From: Sodiomyces alkalinus F11
Taxonomy: Eukaryota > Ascomycota > Sordariomycetes > Glomerellales > Plectosphaerellaceae
DNA length: 64,000 nucleotides
Assembly (NCBI RefSeq): GCF_003711515.1
Contig: NW_021167083.1
Location: forward strand, 2,551,451 to 2,615,450
Direction of reading: 5' to 3'
Part shown: positions 23,500 to 37,028 of the stretch, piece after piece
Layout: the number at the start of each line of letters is the position of its first letter
How positions within the stretch are numbered: the first letter of the stretch is position 1
Notes under the pieces: model-generated
What the model was told of the DNA's origin: nothing
Seen by the model: the letters and a program-made list of their open reading frames with translations, nothing else
The model's database searches: none
Program-made: the position numbers and the translations under genes

Positions 23500-25035
23500 A
23501 GAAATATCGTTTTCGTATTAATTAATTGAATATCTTTTTCTACCGTAGATCTAGATATAGCCGCTTAATTATATTATCGATATTAGACTATCCATTTATT
23601 CTATCGGAAGCAGTTTATATGATTCTCTGCTACTACGATTCTACTACGACCTCTCCTACGTCCTTTTCCCCTTATACTACGTGATCCTCGCGGGCGCCCT
23701 CAACTTCCTCTTCCACCCTATAATATATGCTACTATAGCTAAAGCTATTATTATTAGTATTATTATTATACCGTCTACCGTTCCTTAAATTAACGTATAT
23801 CCTATTCTCGGGGCTACTATACCTTTTCTTCCTCTCGCTCCTACTTAGATAGATTATATGGACGCGACGTAGCGTTACTTCGGCGTAGATTACTACCACG
23901 GGGGATTAAGGTAACGGGGATATCTTTAGCCGTAAATCGGAGACGCCTATAACTAACCAAAATAACTATAAGTTCTAAGATCCTTTATCGCCAATCTTCT
24001 TTTATAAGGTCGCAACCTAGGTACTAATAAGGGTAGAAGTCTAGATAATTAAACGCCCGCCGGGGTTATTCTTACTCTTTTTTAATAATATCGTATATGT
24101 AGGGAACGCTAAACTACATTCTAAACTACCTTATAAAATCGGTCAGCGGCGTTATTTGCTTTAAGATACTAAGAGTAAGGCGATACTATGTTATTAGTAG
24201 ACTTAAAGTATACCTACTCTATCTAGGTCCGGTATCTTTTATCTCATTCTAGGTATAATACTCCTATATCTAGCACAAGGCTTCATTAGCTTAGTCCTTT
24301 TTATATATTACTTATTAGTTCTGAACTATCTCCTCGATACGCTCAGTAAGAAATTTAAGATCCGTAATGGAGTTTAGTAAATAGTTCTTAATCTGTTTAT
24401 AGATAGACTCTATACGCGATATAACGTGAATACCGAAGTTACGATAATTAGAGATATAATAAGTAACGAACTGATAGTGCTAGGGTATCTAAGTGGTTAG
24501 GGTATACTATATAATAGCCTCTTATTCCGGGAAAACCTTAAGGATTAGCAGCTATACCTATTTATAATTCTCTTCTATTTTGCATATATAACGGCCTTCT
24601 GGACTATTATAAAACCGCGCGGGTCATTCGTTATATCTGCTTATTAAGGAATAGTGATATTAATCGGACCTTCTTAACGCCCTAAAAGCTTACTAAAAAG
24701 AGATGTCTCGCGATTTTATTCCAGATCGTCGGTATCGTTATTTTAAGGGTTTGTATTATAAGGCTACTTCTAGAGGGTCTTAACCTTACCCTGTATATTC
24801 TTTATAATATACTATATATAAGTCTATTAGTAGAAATCGGGGAACATAGGCTTAGCCATGTTCTTAAATACGTTCTTAAAGTCGGTGATTATAGTTACTA
24901 TCTTTATAATACCAATGGAGGCGTAATAGATAGCGAGATACTAAAGGACCTATTCGTAGGCCTTAAAGTCTTCCTTATTTATAAGGGCAAAGGCGATATT
25001 AAAGGTAGTCTATATATTCGTAATACTATACATAT
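23500..25035 (-). pseudogene. Mutator-like (Hop-type MULE) transposase, catalytic and C-terminal part
   Basis: From 25035 leftward the minus strand reads PFINMYSITNI, TTFNIAFALINKEDFKAYE, then IVTIITDFKNVFKN, where the Asp of ITDF corresponds to a catalytic residue of the MULE DDE domain. It continues to a SWIM-like region near 24100-24000 (SLAFPTYT, then DFYPY-YLGCDLIKEDW) and a basic tail. These match fungal Hop-type MULE transposases. The coding sequence continues upstream at 27818-27545 and 62250-61770 after removing two insertions: across LINE-E it joins as VYKTDRFS to IPFINMYS. Confidence 0.85.
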
Positions 25036-25048
25036 TTATAAACGGTAT
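25036..25048. repeat. target-site duplication of LINE-E (left)
   Basis: TTATAAACGGTAT, repeated exactly at 27532-27544. Confidence 0.9.
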
Positions 25049-27531
25049 CGGTTAGGCCCTACCCGAGATCCTAGGGGGCCTAGAAGCAGGCAGTCGAGTC
25101 TTAGTTCCTCGGGAGGGAACTAGCCTAGCGCCTTTAAGAAGAATAGATATACCGGTAAAAGTATACCTCGCCACGCTAATATAGTAGCGTAGCCGTAGTA
25201 TAGACGCCCTAGTTCGACCGCGTAGTGCTTAGGAAGTATAAAGGCTTTATAAAGCTATAGAGTTCTATCCGTACCTAGATTTAGAAAGAGAAGATAAGCC
25301 TTCGCTACTTCCTTTTTATAAAAGGCGTGTAGGATATAACGATACCGTGCTATTAATACGCTAATAGAGGGCCGGAGATAGCGGAATATATCGTGTTATA
25401 GTACTAGGATATATTAATAGAGATATAAGAACGCCTCGGGGCCGATATAAGCGCGCGCTTACTAATAAAACAGGACTAGCTCTTAGTGCTCCGGCGTAAG
25501 TAGATCGCGGGGAAGGTCGCGAAGTAGTCCTATAAGTCGGGCGCTTTCCGGACTTCCGACTAGTACGATAACTTAAATTAGAGGCGTAGTAAAGCCCCTA
25601 TAGCGTAGGGATCTCGGGTATATATACGCGGGCAGATAAAGACGGATACGAAAAGGAAAAGTAAACGGCGAGCAAGACTTTTATTAATAGCCGTGATACG
25701 GCTATGTTATAGCCACGCTACGTAATAGCCACTTGTTACTCCTCCTGTTCCTTATTTATATACTTATCGGAGCTAACTACTCCCCTATCCACTAGATTAA
25801 CCTTATCCTTACCCTTACTCTTATCTTCGGTGGCGGAGGCGGTAGGTTACCCGATAACAGAATAGGAAGGTTCTACGATATATATTAGTAGCGGGGTTAA
25901 TATAGGAGAGGCGCGGGGTAACCTATAAGATAGGTAAGGATAGCCTTTAATATCTTACTATGACGAGCGTATGTATAATACTACGCGGGCGTAGCGACTA
26001 TACTAATACTATTAGCCTAGCGTAAGGCAGCTTAGTATACTCGTAGAGTATAGGTTTCGCGGGTAGCGGCCTGCTTATACTTACGAATATTCTATAATAG
26101 GGTTAGTAGCGAGGACGTAATATACGCGATACGATAGAGAGACGGGAAATCTATAAAAGGCGTTAGCTTCTTACGGGCGTTTAAGGCGGCGTTAATAAGA
26201 GTATTAGCGGTATTCTAATAGGAGGGAGGGATTTAATAGGAGTATTAACAGCGTAAAGGCGTAGCGGGAATATAGCGGGCATAAGCCGGAGCGTAGTTAC
26301 GGGTATACGGTTATTATTAATATATTTTATATAATATACCCCGGCTCCTAAGTTGGGTTAGTATAACGTAGTATAAAGCGATAATAAGGATATAATAGAA
26401 CTACTTACCTGACGGATTCTTATAGGGGGCGGTACCGTAATCTCGGGCTAATAATACTCTATAGGAGGTATAAGGAGATAAGCGTAGTATATATTCGGAC
26501 TATACCGGGTTAGGATATAAAGCAAAGGCGGAGAGCGGGCGTTACGATAATAGCGCGGGGGACTTATAGTTAAGGACTTAGGGGTAGCCGGTCTTTTACC
26601 CTTCTAGGCGCCGGAACCGGCTCCCCCTTTAATAACCGTATTCTTTTTAGTAGGTATCTAAGGGGGAAGGAGAGTTAGACCGAGGTAAGCATTATAGGAG
26701 CGGAGCGGTAACGGCGCGAAGATAGCATAACCCGGGGCTTTATAGGACTCCCTATACTATAGCCGAATAGCTCTAGGGGTATCCTATATAGGAGTGCTCT
26801 AGGGCCGTACGTATACTATACCGACCACGCGAAACTTCCCGTAACAATAATAGCTTAAAGAAAGGAAAGAGGAAAAGAGGAAAACAGAGAGGAAGAAAGG
26901 GAGGTTTATAAGAGGAGGAGGCGGTAGATTAGCCCTATACGTCACCGTGTCTACTAGAAAACAGTAGCCATGCCTAGCCTAGTCTATACTATAGCGCCTG
27001 CCCCGGGGAGTCTATGAATTATAAAAGAAAAGCACCGCGGCTATACTAAGACTATTATAAATAGCAGGTATATAAGGGCGGTTTACGAATAAATAATAAA
27101 TAAAGGAAAAAGTCATAGAGGGGCGGGTACGCCGCTTACCCTTATAGAAGGGAGAGAAGGTATAAAGGGTGCCGCGGCAAGGGGAATAATAACCTTGCCG
27201 GATCCGGAATAAAGGAAAGAACGGCGGCTAGTAACCGTGGTAGTAACACGCCGAGGGCGCGCGCGACCCGATACGGTACTAACTAAACTAACTAGCTAAC
27301 CCCTATTAGCTATTAGCCCGGAGGTAAGATCCGGTTTTCGAATAGCGATAGGAATACGGCCGCGGAGCGATACCGTAATAGCCACGTATAATAGAACTTT
27401 CTTATATAATAAGAGGGTAGGGGTTTTTATCTATTAACGGTTTCCCCTTAAAAATCAGAGAAGGACTATTACCTAGGCGGCGAGCCTAGCTTAGCTAAGC
27501 GAGAGCAGAGTAATGAATAATAATAATAATA
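25049..27531 (+). mobile_element. LINE-E: 5'-truncated copy of LINE-C
   Basis: This ~2.48 kb segment matches the 3' part of LINE-C (56610-59103) in the same orientation. It starts inside ORF2, about 180 codons before its end, keeps ISL-YFLFIKGV and GPEIAEYIVL, and carries the full ~1.95 kb 3' UTR. It ends in a TAA-type tail (GAGTAATGAATAATAA...). It is flanked by a perfect 13 bp duplication, TTATAAACGGTAT (25036-25048 and 27532-27544). These are the marks of target-primed reverse transcription. It sits inside the MULE transposase coding sequence. Confidence 0.92.
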
Positions 27532-27544
27532 TTATAAACGGTAT

Positions 27545-27818
27545 ACTAAAGCGATCAGTCTTATATACTCTATTATAGATTATAATCGGAGTTAAGCTTC
27601 TATATCTCTTTGTACTAGGGAAGGAGCTAAGAAATAGCCGTGATCTTACTGCTAAGCTAACGGATACTAATATATAATACTACGCTCTTCGAATTCCCTA
27701 ATTAGGGCTTATATTAGTGTATAGCTAGTTAAAGGCGCTTTATAAGCCTTAGATATCTTATTCTTAATATCGGCCGTTGACTAGATCTATAAAGAAGAAA
27801 AGACGTTAGTAAACGTGG
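27545..27818 (-). pseudogene. MULE transposase, middle segment
   Basis: This is the minus-strand continuation of the MULE between LINE-E and element B. It includes DIKNKISKAYKAPLTSYTLI, a stop, then ALIREFEE, ending at VYKTDRFS, which joins the catalytic part across LINE-E. The upstream part lies beyond element B at 61770. Confidence 0.8.
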
Positions 27819-27823
27819 CTGCT

Positions 27824-28196
27824 TATTAGGTGCCCCTGCCTAGTAGATAGAGGCCAGGTTATAAAAGAACTATGCCGGGCTCCCGTGTGGATATAGCCGG
27901 GCTCCCATAGTAACGTGGTCATAGCTACCCGGGGCCGATACTACCGTATAGAGCCGTGGCCTAGGCCTAGGCATAGATATCCGTTTACGATATCCGTTTA
28001 ACTATACTAGTATTAGCCTAAGAGTATATAGGGCTTATATAATACCCTCTCCTAAATATAGAGAGGGTAGCAATTATTCTGATTCTTTAGGACTACCTAC
28101 GTTCGGACTAGCTATAACCACTACTTTATCCACGCCTATTCCCTTTCGGACCCTCTTACTAATACCTTTTTACTCCTTATAACTCCCTATCTAATA
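27824..28196 (+). repeat. 5' LTR of element B
   Basis: This 373 bp LTR starts TATTAGGTGCCC and ends CTATCTAATA, the RIP forms of TGTTAG and CTAACA. CTGCT precedes it. It is about as long as, and clearly homologous to, 61393-61764. Confidence 0.93.
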
Positions 28197-28398
28197 TAAT
28201 AACCGCTCTATCTTTCTAAAGAATATAAGGACCGTGAAGGCGTATTAACTGGAAAACGATATCTTCCTATAAGAATAACGAGAACTACGACGTGGTTAGC
28301 CTCTCCGACCTTTTACCGCTAAATATCGATAATCTATCTAGAATAAGCGCGTCCCCGATATAGGTATAATATAACTAAGGCGTACCCTAAACGGAGAT
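28197..28398 (+). other. leader of element B before the element C insertion
   Basis: This is untranslated leader or the start of the gag frame. It is interrupted after GAGAT at 28394-28398, the target duplication of element C, and resumes at 47049. Confidence 0.6.
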
Positions 28399-28612
28399 TA
28401 TTATAGGTTAACCCCGATATAAAGGGTCAGGCTATACTCCGGATCTTCCTAACTACGCGCTTAGTTAACGGACATATATTGCCTAATTATCGCCACTTTA
28501 TAGCTAGCCTCGTATAATAGACTTTTCCCCTTTTCCTTTTTCCTTCCTTAGCTCTAGATAATCTATTATTACGACCTTACTTAGTACCACGACCTGTAAC
28601 TAGTCGTTTATA
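28399..28612 (+). repeat. 5' LTR of element C
   Basis: This 214 bp LTR starts TATTATAGGTTAACC and ends CGTTTATA. It matches 46837-47048 and, inverted, 62332-62546. Confidence 0.9.
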
Positions 28613-28699
28613 TATCTAGAACTTAGCTATACCTATACACTACGCTAGCGATAGATTGGGATCCTTATACTACTGCCTAGTAACCTATTAGAATTAAAT

Positions 28700-29820
28700 A
28701 GGTTATAGAGTAAACGAACCGACGGTTCGAAGAAATTAACTAAGCCCTAAGTATAAGGCTAGGCTCTTTTTATAAATACTATACCGATATTAACGTAAGG
28801 CTCGCCCCGATATAAGAATACTACTCGGACATACGCTAGTTTATAGACCGATAACGTGTAAGAGAAGAAGCTAATAAGTGATAATGCTTATTAGTCGAAT
28901 AGCTTATAGCCTAGCTCCTATAATCGCCTACTCCGTAAAACCTAACGCCACCTAACTTAAATATTCCGGCTCCCTTATAAACCCCGCTAATTCTTATACT
29001 AGTAAAGTCTACCCTATTACCGGATCTATTACTAGCGCTATAGCTAATAATAATAATAATTACCCCGACCTCGATAATAGCCCCCCGTAATACTATTAAT
29101 AGCCTGGCGAAGTTCTTAGGAAAGCGAGTATATTATAGCGTATAGGCCTATACGATACAGTAAAGGCTTATAAGCAATAACGACTTATTCTAGAATACTA
29201 TATCATCTTCGTATACGATTTATAATTACCTAAGGTCTAAAGTATAATAGGTTATATTAGCCTTTTATAAAAGCGATAAACCGGGTAAGCTTATAGACCC
29301 TAACGACTTTATAGCGTATCTGAATTATACTTACCTTAACCCCACGGAATAATCACGGGCTACTTAACCCTTACACACGATTCGTTAACGGTCTAATAAG
29401 ACCTTTACCGCCTTTTCACCCTATTTTGAAAGATAAGTCGCCCTCGCGGGCGGTACTAAATAGGAGGCTACTATATAGCTCTTATTTCTTAAAGGAGCGA
29501 TTACTTTATAACTTAGGGATAAGCTTATCTCCGCCTATATCCTTACTAACTAGTATACTATATAGGCTAATAGCGTATAAGAGATTACCGGGAAACTTAA
29601 AGGTTATTAATTCGAATAAAACTATGATATATAAGCTTAAGACTATATAATAGCGGAAAAGGATACCGATAATAATATAAAGATAGGCGGAGTAAACCCT
29701 ATTAGTAATAGGAAGACGAAGTAAGAGACTCGGATATGCTATAACTATAATAAGAAGGGGTATATCGCGCGGAACTATAAAAAGCTAAAGGAAAACTAAG
29801 ATATGGTCTAGAAGGTTAAA
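28700..29820 (+). pseudogene. gag of element C
   Basis: The Gag-like frame ends at about 29740-29785 in a knuckle reading C-Y-N-Y-N-K-K-G-Y-I-A-R-N-Y, where three of the four C/C/H/C ligands (the second and third Cys and the His) now read Tyr (CAC to TAC, TGC or TGT to TAY). A fortuitous open stretch at 29426-29650 lies inside it. It is not functional. Confidence 0.8.
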
Positions 29821-29899
29821 GAGCCTCTCGCTAAGAATCGTGACGAGAATAAGGATAAATCGACTAATAAGGATAACTTAGAAAAAGAATAGCTTTAAC

Positions 29900-30507
29900 G
29901 CAAAAACGGGCATTAAAGCCGATAAGCGTGATATAGCGAGAATAAGAGGCGTTTAAAGTATATACTAGTAATAACCCAGTACTTATAGAAGCTAGAGTAA
30001 ATAAATTATATATGCTCGCTCTTATTAATACTAGCTACGATTACTATACCGCTATAAGTGAACAGTTTACCTAAAGACTCAAATTACCGTTAATCGATAA
30101 GAAAAGTTAACTATTAAATAGCTTCTCGGAAGCTATTGGAACTATTAGTAGCACGGGGATCATTATCTATAAGCTTAAGATCGGCGCCTACCCGTAAAGG
30201 ATATTCGTATATATAATACCCGGGCTTAATTAAAATATATTCCTTAGAAAGCCCTGGATAAAATAGATTAATATAATATACTACGCTAAGGGTAAACCGC
30301 TTTATTATAGAGCAGCCGGATTAAATATACGACTGTATTATAATAAGGAACCTACCGGAGTATAAGCTATTACGAGAATTCAGCGACCTATTAACGCGCC
30401 TAATAAGGCTAACTTATTACCGCTATACTAATTAGGAGTCGATTATTAGATACACCTTATATCTGAAAACGATAATAAAAGATTATTATTTCCCTAAGGG
30501 CTATTGT
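29900..30507 (+). pseudogene. element C protease and start of the RT region, cut by LINE-B
   Basis: A protease-like region reads LALINTSYDYYTAISE near 30030, where the catalytic Asp of a D-T-G/D-S-G motif is now Asn. It runs to GLLYNIL near 30507. LINE-B interrupts it after ATAATATATTAAGA. The sequence resumes at 34592 as REKLLVLRKLLTNLI. Confidence 0.75.
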
Positions 30508-30521
30508 ATAATATATTAAGA
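30508..30521. repeat. target-site duplication of LINE-B (left)
   Basis: ATAATATATTAAGA, repeated at 34578-34591. Confidence 0.85.
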
Positions 30522-33500
30522 AGATATACATCCAGGAAGTCCCGGAGCCGATAGAACGAGTTCTAGGAAGCGGAGAGGCGCCGAGATAAGGCCGTGGCGG
30601 TAGCGAAGCGGATATACTAGCGGCACCTGCTCTACTCGACCGGAAAGGACGATAGCCTCCTCTAGCGGCTACAGAAATAGGCATAAACTAAAGGGGGCGT
30701 ACTACCGGACCCCCTATTAGTGCCACCACTACACCGAGATAATAACGACTACCCGGTAACCACACACGCAGAGAAGGCTAAAGTCCTAAACCGGAAGTTC
30801 TTCCCACCCCCCCCCCCTCCCTACCGCCCTTAGGCCCCTAAGCGCGGAATTCCCCCCGGGGTAGGATATCCGCCGAGACGTTATTATAGCGGACGTATAG
30901 GTGCGCCTTAAGAAGATAAAACCCTAGGCGGTACTAGGCTTTAACGGCCTCCTAGTAGGGCTCCTAAAAGTATATAGACCCCCCCTATACTGAAGACTTA
31001 GTGCTATCTTTATAGCGTGCCTCGAGATAAGCTACTACCCGAAAAGGTGCCGCCACGTTACCGTGGTAATCCTTAAGAAAGAAGGCCGGCCGCTGGCCGA
31101 CTACGGGATAGTAAAGGGCTAGCGACCGATATCACTCCTTAGTATAATAGGTAAGGTCCTCGAGGGGATACTAGCCGACCGATTATAACCGTAGCGGAGG
31201 AGTACCGGCTCCTCCCGGAGGGATAAAAAGGTAACCGGATAGGGTAAAGTATAGAAATAGCAGTATAAAGAGCCATGGAGGCCGTAAGGGCGAGCTAGGC
31301 CTATAGCGTCACCGCTTCGATACTCTAACTAGATATTAAAGGCGCCTTTAATACTATCCCCTATTCTCGCCTCCTTAAGGTACTCGAAAGGAAAGGCTTC
31401 CCCTGGTGGCTTATTACCTTAGTTAGTAGCTTCCTTAAAGACTATATAGCCTAGCTATTACTCGATAGCGAAACGGCCCCCCCGTAATACCTCTATAAAG
31501 ACGTACCGTAAGGCTCCCTAATCTCCCCTATCCTCTTTATCCTTTATATCTCCACCCTATACGAAGAACTAGAAAGGATTTCTAAAACGATAATAGTAGG
31601 CTTTACCGATAATATAAATATTATCGCCTTTAGTAGGACGGAGGTATAAATGTGGTAACGTCTCGCTACCGCGTAGCGGATATACCTAGACTAGGAGATA
31701 GCGAGCGGATTATAGTTCGAATTAGCTAAGTGCGTTTATATCCCCTTTATAAAGTTATACTAACCCTTACCTACCCCGCTCCCCCTCGGTGCTATTTCGG
31801 TGCCGGCGGCGGAAGCGATAAGGCTCCTAGGCATTTAGCTTAATAGGAAGCTTAACTTCCGGCGAAGTACTAAAAAGGTAAAAAGCCGCCTAGCCACCTA
31901 AATATACGCCCTTTTAAGGCTTAGCGCGGTAACGTGGGGGTATAGCTTCGTAGACGTAAAAAGACTATACCTTATAGTTATATAATTAGTAATCGCCTAT
32001 TACGCCTTAACCGTCTATAAGATAGGGGCCGGCCCCCGGCACGGCCCCGTAGCGGCACTTATAGCAGTATAGAACCGATACCTCCGACTAGTAGCCGGAG
32101 CCTATAAAGCCACGCCGGTTAGGGTCCTTAAAAAAAAGACCTTTATTCCCCCGCTTAACCTATACCTCTTAAGCCCAAGTGCCCGAAAGATGCTTCGGAT
32201 ATAAGAAGAAGGGATAGAAGATAAGATATTAGCCGGAGTATACGCCGCGGCGAGAGCCTTAGTGGCACCGAACCGGTATTATAGGACCTACGCCGCCCTC
32301 GCGTGGACGGTATAGCTTACCGCCCTAATAGCCTAAGCCGGAACCTCGCCCCCGCGGAAGGCCCTTATAAGGGAATAGGGTTAAGCCTAGGCGGAAGTAT
32401 AACGGCCCTATATCTACGCCGTAGCGGCACTAAGCCGCCCCCCGATATAACGCTCCCTCCGGAAATATAGAGGGCTCCCTAAACTATAGAGCTCCGTACT
32501 TACCTAGATTAGATTAGAAAAACTAGGCCTACGGGTATTCCTAGCTAAAGCGAGGGTACCGGGCTTCCCTTTACCGCGGTGCCTTTACGGGGACGGAGGG
32601 GCGGAAATAGCGGAGTATATAGTACTCTAGTACTAGGAGGTAACCGCGGAGGACCGTAAAGACCTTTTCGGTGCCGTAGGGAGGCCGCTCACGACTAGAG
32701 GAGACTTATATAATGTACTAGAATATAACACCGAAGCCGGGGCAGTTATAAGGTAGTTCCTATAACGGAAGAGGCTTAAGGACTTTCGCCTCGCCCTTAA
32801 AGTCATAGAGGCCTACGAAAATAGAGGTAATACTAAAGCGGGACTAAGGCGGAGGTAGTATAACGCGGCGGATCTATTCATTATTAATAGGGGTCTTATA
32901 AGCCAGGACCCCGGCGGTATTAGCTTAGCGCTAAGGGGGGCTATTAATAGCCACTAGCTATTATCGCCCTAGTTATTATCGTCCTTATCGTCCTTAGTAG
33001 CGCTAATACTACTCTCGATATATTCTAGGCCTTACTAAGACCGGTTAGCTAACCACCGCTACTATAATACCGCGGGGAGACCGAAAAAGGGCTATTTATA
33101 AGGTGCTCCAGAATAAAGTCTATCTTACCCTTTAGACGTCTTATCTAATAAGATAATTCCTGCACCTCCGTTAACGCGGGGCCGCCACGGCTATAACTAG
33201 AAGGTAGCGCCCGGTTTAGGGCCTGGCTAAAAGACCGGGATGCCGTCCCTAAACGCTCCTTAGCCTATAGCTTATCAATAGAGGACTACTTTAGCACTAA
33301 AGGGGGAGATGTATAGTAGCGATACCGGTATTACCGGCGGCCTTTACTACTATATACGCCCTATAAAGATCTATAAGACGCTATTACTATTTTTTAGTAG
33401 CGGGGGGGACTTAGAAAAAAATTAGTATATACTACCACGATATACCTGCGGTACCACGACGATATTAATATAACTTATATCCTTACACGGACGCCGACTA

Positions 33501-34577
33501 TTAGCACACTAAAAATAGGCTGCCCCTATACCCGTAGTATTAGAGCAGGCCCCTATATCGTCCGGGTATATACTTAGGCGCTTACTATAACGAATATAAC
33601 TGTCTTAGGTTAGCCACCGTAGTACCGCCCCGATACTACTAGGGGATATATAAAGTATAATCCGAACCGAGCCCTTTTTATACCGGTTACGATTATTACT
33701 AGTATTATTATTGAGAGACGATATCTACGACTATTAGCACGCTACCACTAAGGCACCGCTACGCTACTAGGAGAACTTATATTATACTACTACTACCGCT
33801 TAATTATTTATATATATAAAGTAATACTATACTACCTAGTTAACCCATACCACCACGCCACCGCGGCGCTACCCACTAAGTACTTATAGTCTAGTTATAA
33901 TAGGAAAATAAACGAGGGAAACTAAAGGGTTTTACTATTAGTATAGAGCTATAACGATAAGCCTACGGTACTATAAGCGGGGATAGATCGGGAGAAAACC
34001 TATAACGAACTTATTAGTGTTATAGGAAGAAGAGAGGGGGAAAAAAGGCACGAAGACCCCGAGGGATATTAACTATCTAATTCTATAATAGGGTAAAGCC
34101 CTATTCCCCCTACCTGCTGCCGGATATAGCAGGAACTTACTTAGGGGAGACAGGAGGCGCTTACCTCCTTTACTCTCTTTATTAACCGAGCAGAAAGAAT
34201 AAAAGGCACGATCCTCGGGGACGTAAGGAGGCTAAGGCTAAAGGGCCGTAGCCACCGCACCGCGGAGGCGCGGCGGTACCCCCTCGGCCCCTACTCCGTC
34301 GCTAACGATCGGCTTAGGCTAACCTACCTAACCACTAGCCTACTATACTTCCCGTTAGCCACTAGCCTAAAGGTGCGATCTAGATATATAGCAGAGATAA
34401 ACCGGGGCCACGTCGGACCCGTAACGGCACTACTCCACCTAAGGAAGTGTATAGGGGTTTTCCCCGGGTTTTACCCGGGTTTTCCCCCCTATAACCACCC
34501 GAGAAGGACCGTATAGCCTAGGAAGGCTCCTATAGATTACTTAGAATAGTGGAGTAAGATCGATAATAATAATAATA
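30522..34577 (+). mobile_element. LINE-B: 5'-truncated Tad1-like non-LTR retrotransposon
   Basis: This 4.06 kb segment starts within ORF2, upstream of the RT. RT landmarks are VIILKKEGRPLADY near 31070, a SPILFILYIST-type segment near 31540 and F-T-D-N at 31602-31613 in place of F-x-DD. The C-terminal region (about 32160-32860) includes PLNLYLLSPSARKMLRI, LGLRVFLAKARVPGF and GAEIAEYIVL. The 3' UTR is about 1.5 kb and ends in a (TAA)n tail at 34563-34580. The 14 bp duplication ATAATATATTAAGA flanks it. It is inserted in element C and related to LINE-A. Confidence 0.9.
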
Positions 34578-34591
34578 ATAATATATTAAGA

Positions 34592-37028
34592 GAAAAACTC
34601 TTAGTATTACGGAAATTACTTACTAACCTAATAAATAAGAGATTTATCTATGCTAGTAGTTTAAAAGCGTGGCTCCTATCCTCTTTATAGGGAAGCTAGG
34701 CGGAGGACTTTATTTTTATTACAATTAGTAAGCGTTAAATACGATTACTAAGTAAGACCGTTACTTACTCCTTTTAATCGCTAAAATACTATCAAACCTA
34801 AGCTAAGCGAAATAGTTTATAAAGCTTAACGTAATCGCTACCTTTTTAAGATTAGAATAGCCTTAGGATACGAATATAAAACTATATTCTAAACTCGGTT
34901 TAGGCTTTTCGAATAGCTTATTTACCCGTTTAGCTTAAGTAACGCCCCCGTGACTTCTTAGCAATATATTAATAAAACACTATAACGCTTCTTAAACGAT
35001 TTTATTACCGCTTATATCGATAATATCCTAGTTTACTCTAATAAGAGTTAGGCCGATTATAAGATAAAGGTTAAATAGGTACTCCGTGTGCTCGCGAACG
35101 CTAGCCTAAACTAAAATCCGTTAAAGTATAAGTTTAGCGTGAACATAATAAAGTACCTAGGATTTATAATCTCCGCGGGGAAAAATATATCTTACGACCT
35201 AAAAAAGTTATAAGCTATCCGCGAGTAGGAAATACCTATAACGGTTAAGGGTATATAAAGCTTTCTAGGATTTACGAAATATTACTAGATCTTTATTTAG
35301 GATTATTTAAGGATCTTTATACCATTAATAGTATTTACTAAGAATAATTATACTTTTTAATAGAGTCCTAAGGAAAAAACGGCCTTTTACGAGCTAAAGG
35401 CGAGGTTCTAAGAAAGACTAATACTACGATTATAGGACCTAGTAAATAAGATATTTATTAAGACGGATTATTTAGGATTAGCCTTTAGGGGTAGCCTAAT
35501 ATATGAAAACGTAGACGGGATTCGTTACGTAATAGTATATTACTCTTATAAGCTTAATGAAGCGGAATATAACTACTTAGTCTATAATAATGAAATGCTA
35601 GTAATTATAAGTTATCTAATAATGTAATAAGCTAAGCTTATTAATTATAGGTAGTTTATAGTCCTCTCTAACTATAAAGCCCTTAAATATTTTATAATAA
35701 AGTAAATACTTACTTAGCGATAAAGCCGTTAAGACGCTAAGCTTATATAATTCGATTTTATACTTAATTATCGGAAAGGGAAAGATAATATAATAACGGA
35801 TACCCTCTTATATTAATAGTAAGATAAGCCCTAAGATATAACCTATAAATAAGAGTAATCTTATTATATCTAATTAATTCCTGATACTATAATTCTACTT
35901 AGTATTAATAGTATTAATAGCGGATAAATAATCTTAAAGGCGGACTAAAAGCTAGAACGATTATAGGATAAGACGTGTATAACCGATAAATAGTATTAAC
36001 GAGCCTTATCCGTTGTTATTAAAGAAGAATAGTAGTTCCTATTATTATTAGAATTAAAGCTATAAATAGCCAAGTATTTAGTCTCCGCGACGGGGTTATT
36101 ACTATTCCGCGACCGAATTTAGGACCTAGGTCTATTAAAGGGTTAAAATTATAAGTGAGGATCGTTTAGTTAATTTATAACTTAGTAATCGGAGAATACC
36201 CCGGATATAAAAACACTAGCGCCTTAATAACGCGTCGCTTCTTCTACCTGATAATACATAAGGATCTCCGATAATGTATCCGGAACTACGATATCTACGG
36301 AAAGGGGTAAATATAAAGGAACGCGAAATAAGGCCTTTTACGCCCTCGCCTAGTACTAAAACGAATAAGGAGCGACTTAATAATAGACTTTATAACAGAC
36401 CTGCTACTAGCTAGTAAGAAGAAGGCGCGCTATCTTAAGGTTAATATAGACCGCTTAACTAAGGCTATCATAGTAGAAGTATTAAAGATAATAGAAGCCG
36501 AAGCTTACATAGAATGGTTCTTATACTACTCTTTCCGGTTTTACAGAATACTTAGGTTAATTATTAATAAGTAATGTTTAAATTAGATAAATAAGTTCTA
36601 AGAGCACGTTTACGAGCTTACACTGATATCGTATAAGCTTAGTATAGTATACTGCCCCTAAACCAATAAAGTAATAAAGCGTATAAACTAGAAAGTATAG
36701 GCTTATTTATAAGCTTTTATCTATTACGCTTATAATAACTAGGATCGCTTATTACCTGTAGTATAACTAGCCCTAAATAACCGCGAGAGCTTTATAACGG
36801 GGTTTAATCCTTTCTTCTTAGAATATAGTTATTATAGTAACCCGATCTAAATAACCGAGAAGCTCCATATAGAACCTAGAGTACTAGCGGCCTATAACCT
36901 ATTATACCGCTTATAGGAAATAACTAAGTTCGCCTAGGCCACGATTATATTAATATAGCTTAGAAATAAGGAGTCTACTAACTAATATCGTATACCGGCT
37001 AAGTGTTTTAAGGTTAATATAACCGCGT
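34592..37028 (+). pseudogene. element C RT, RNase H and integrase
   Basis: The RT contains ALNTITKQDRYLLPLI, FIKLNVIATF and the catalytic box Y-I-D-N at 35013-35024 (ancestral YIDD). RNase H follows (FIKTDYLGLAF, then YNNEMLVIISYL). The integrase zinc-binding region and core follow, with NIDRLTKAI-like text near 36450 and ALNNRESFITGFNPFF near 36790. The frame runs to IPAKCFKVN at about 37020, where a foreign segment interrupts it. It is dead by stops and the loss of a catalytic Asp. Confidence 0.88.
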
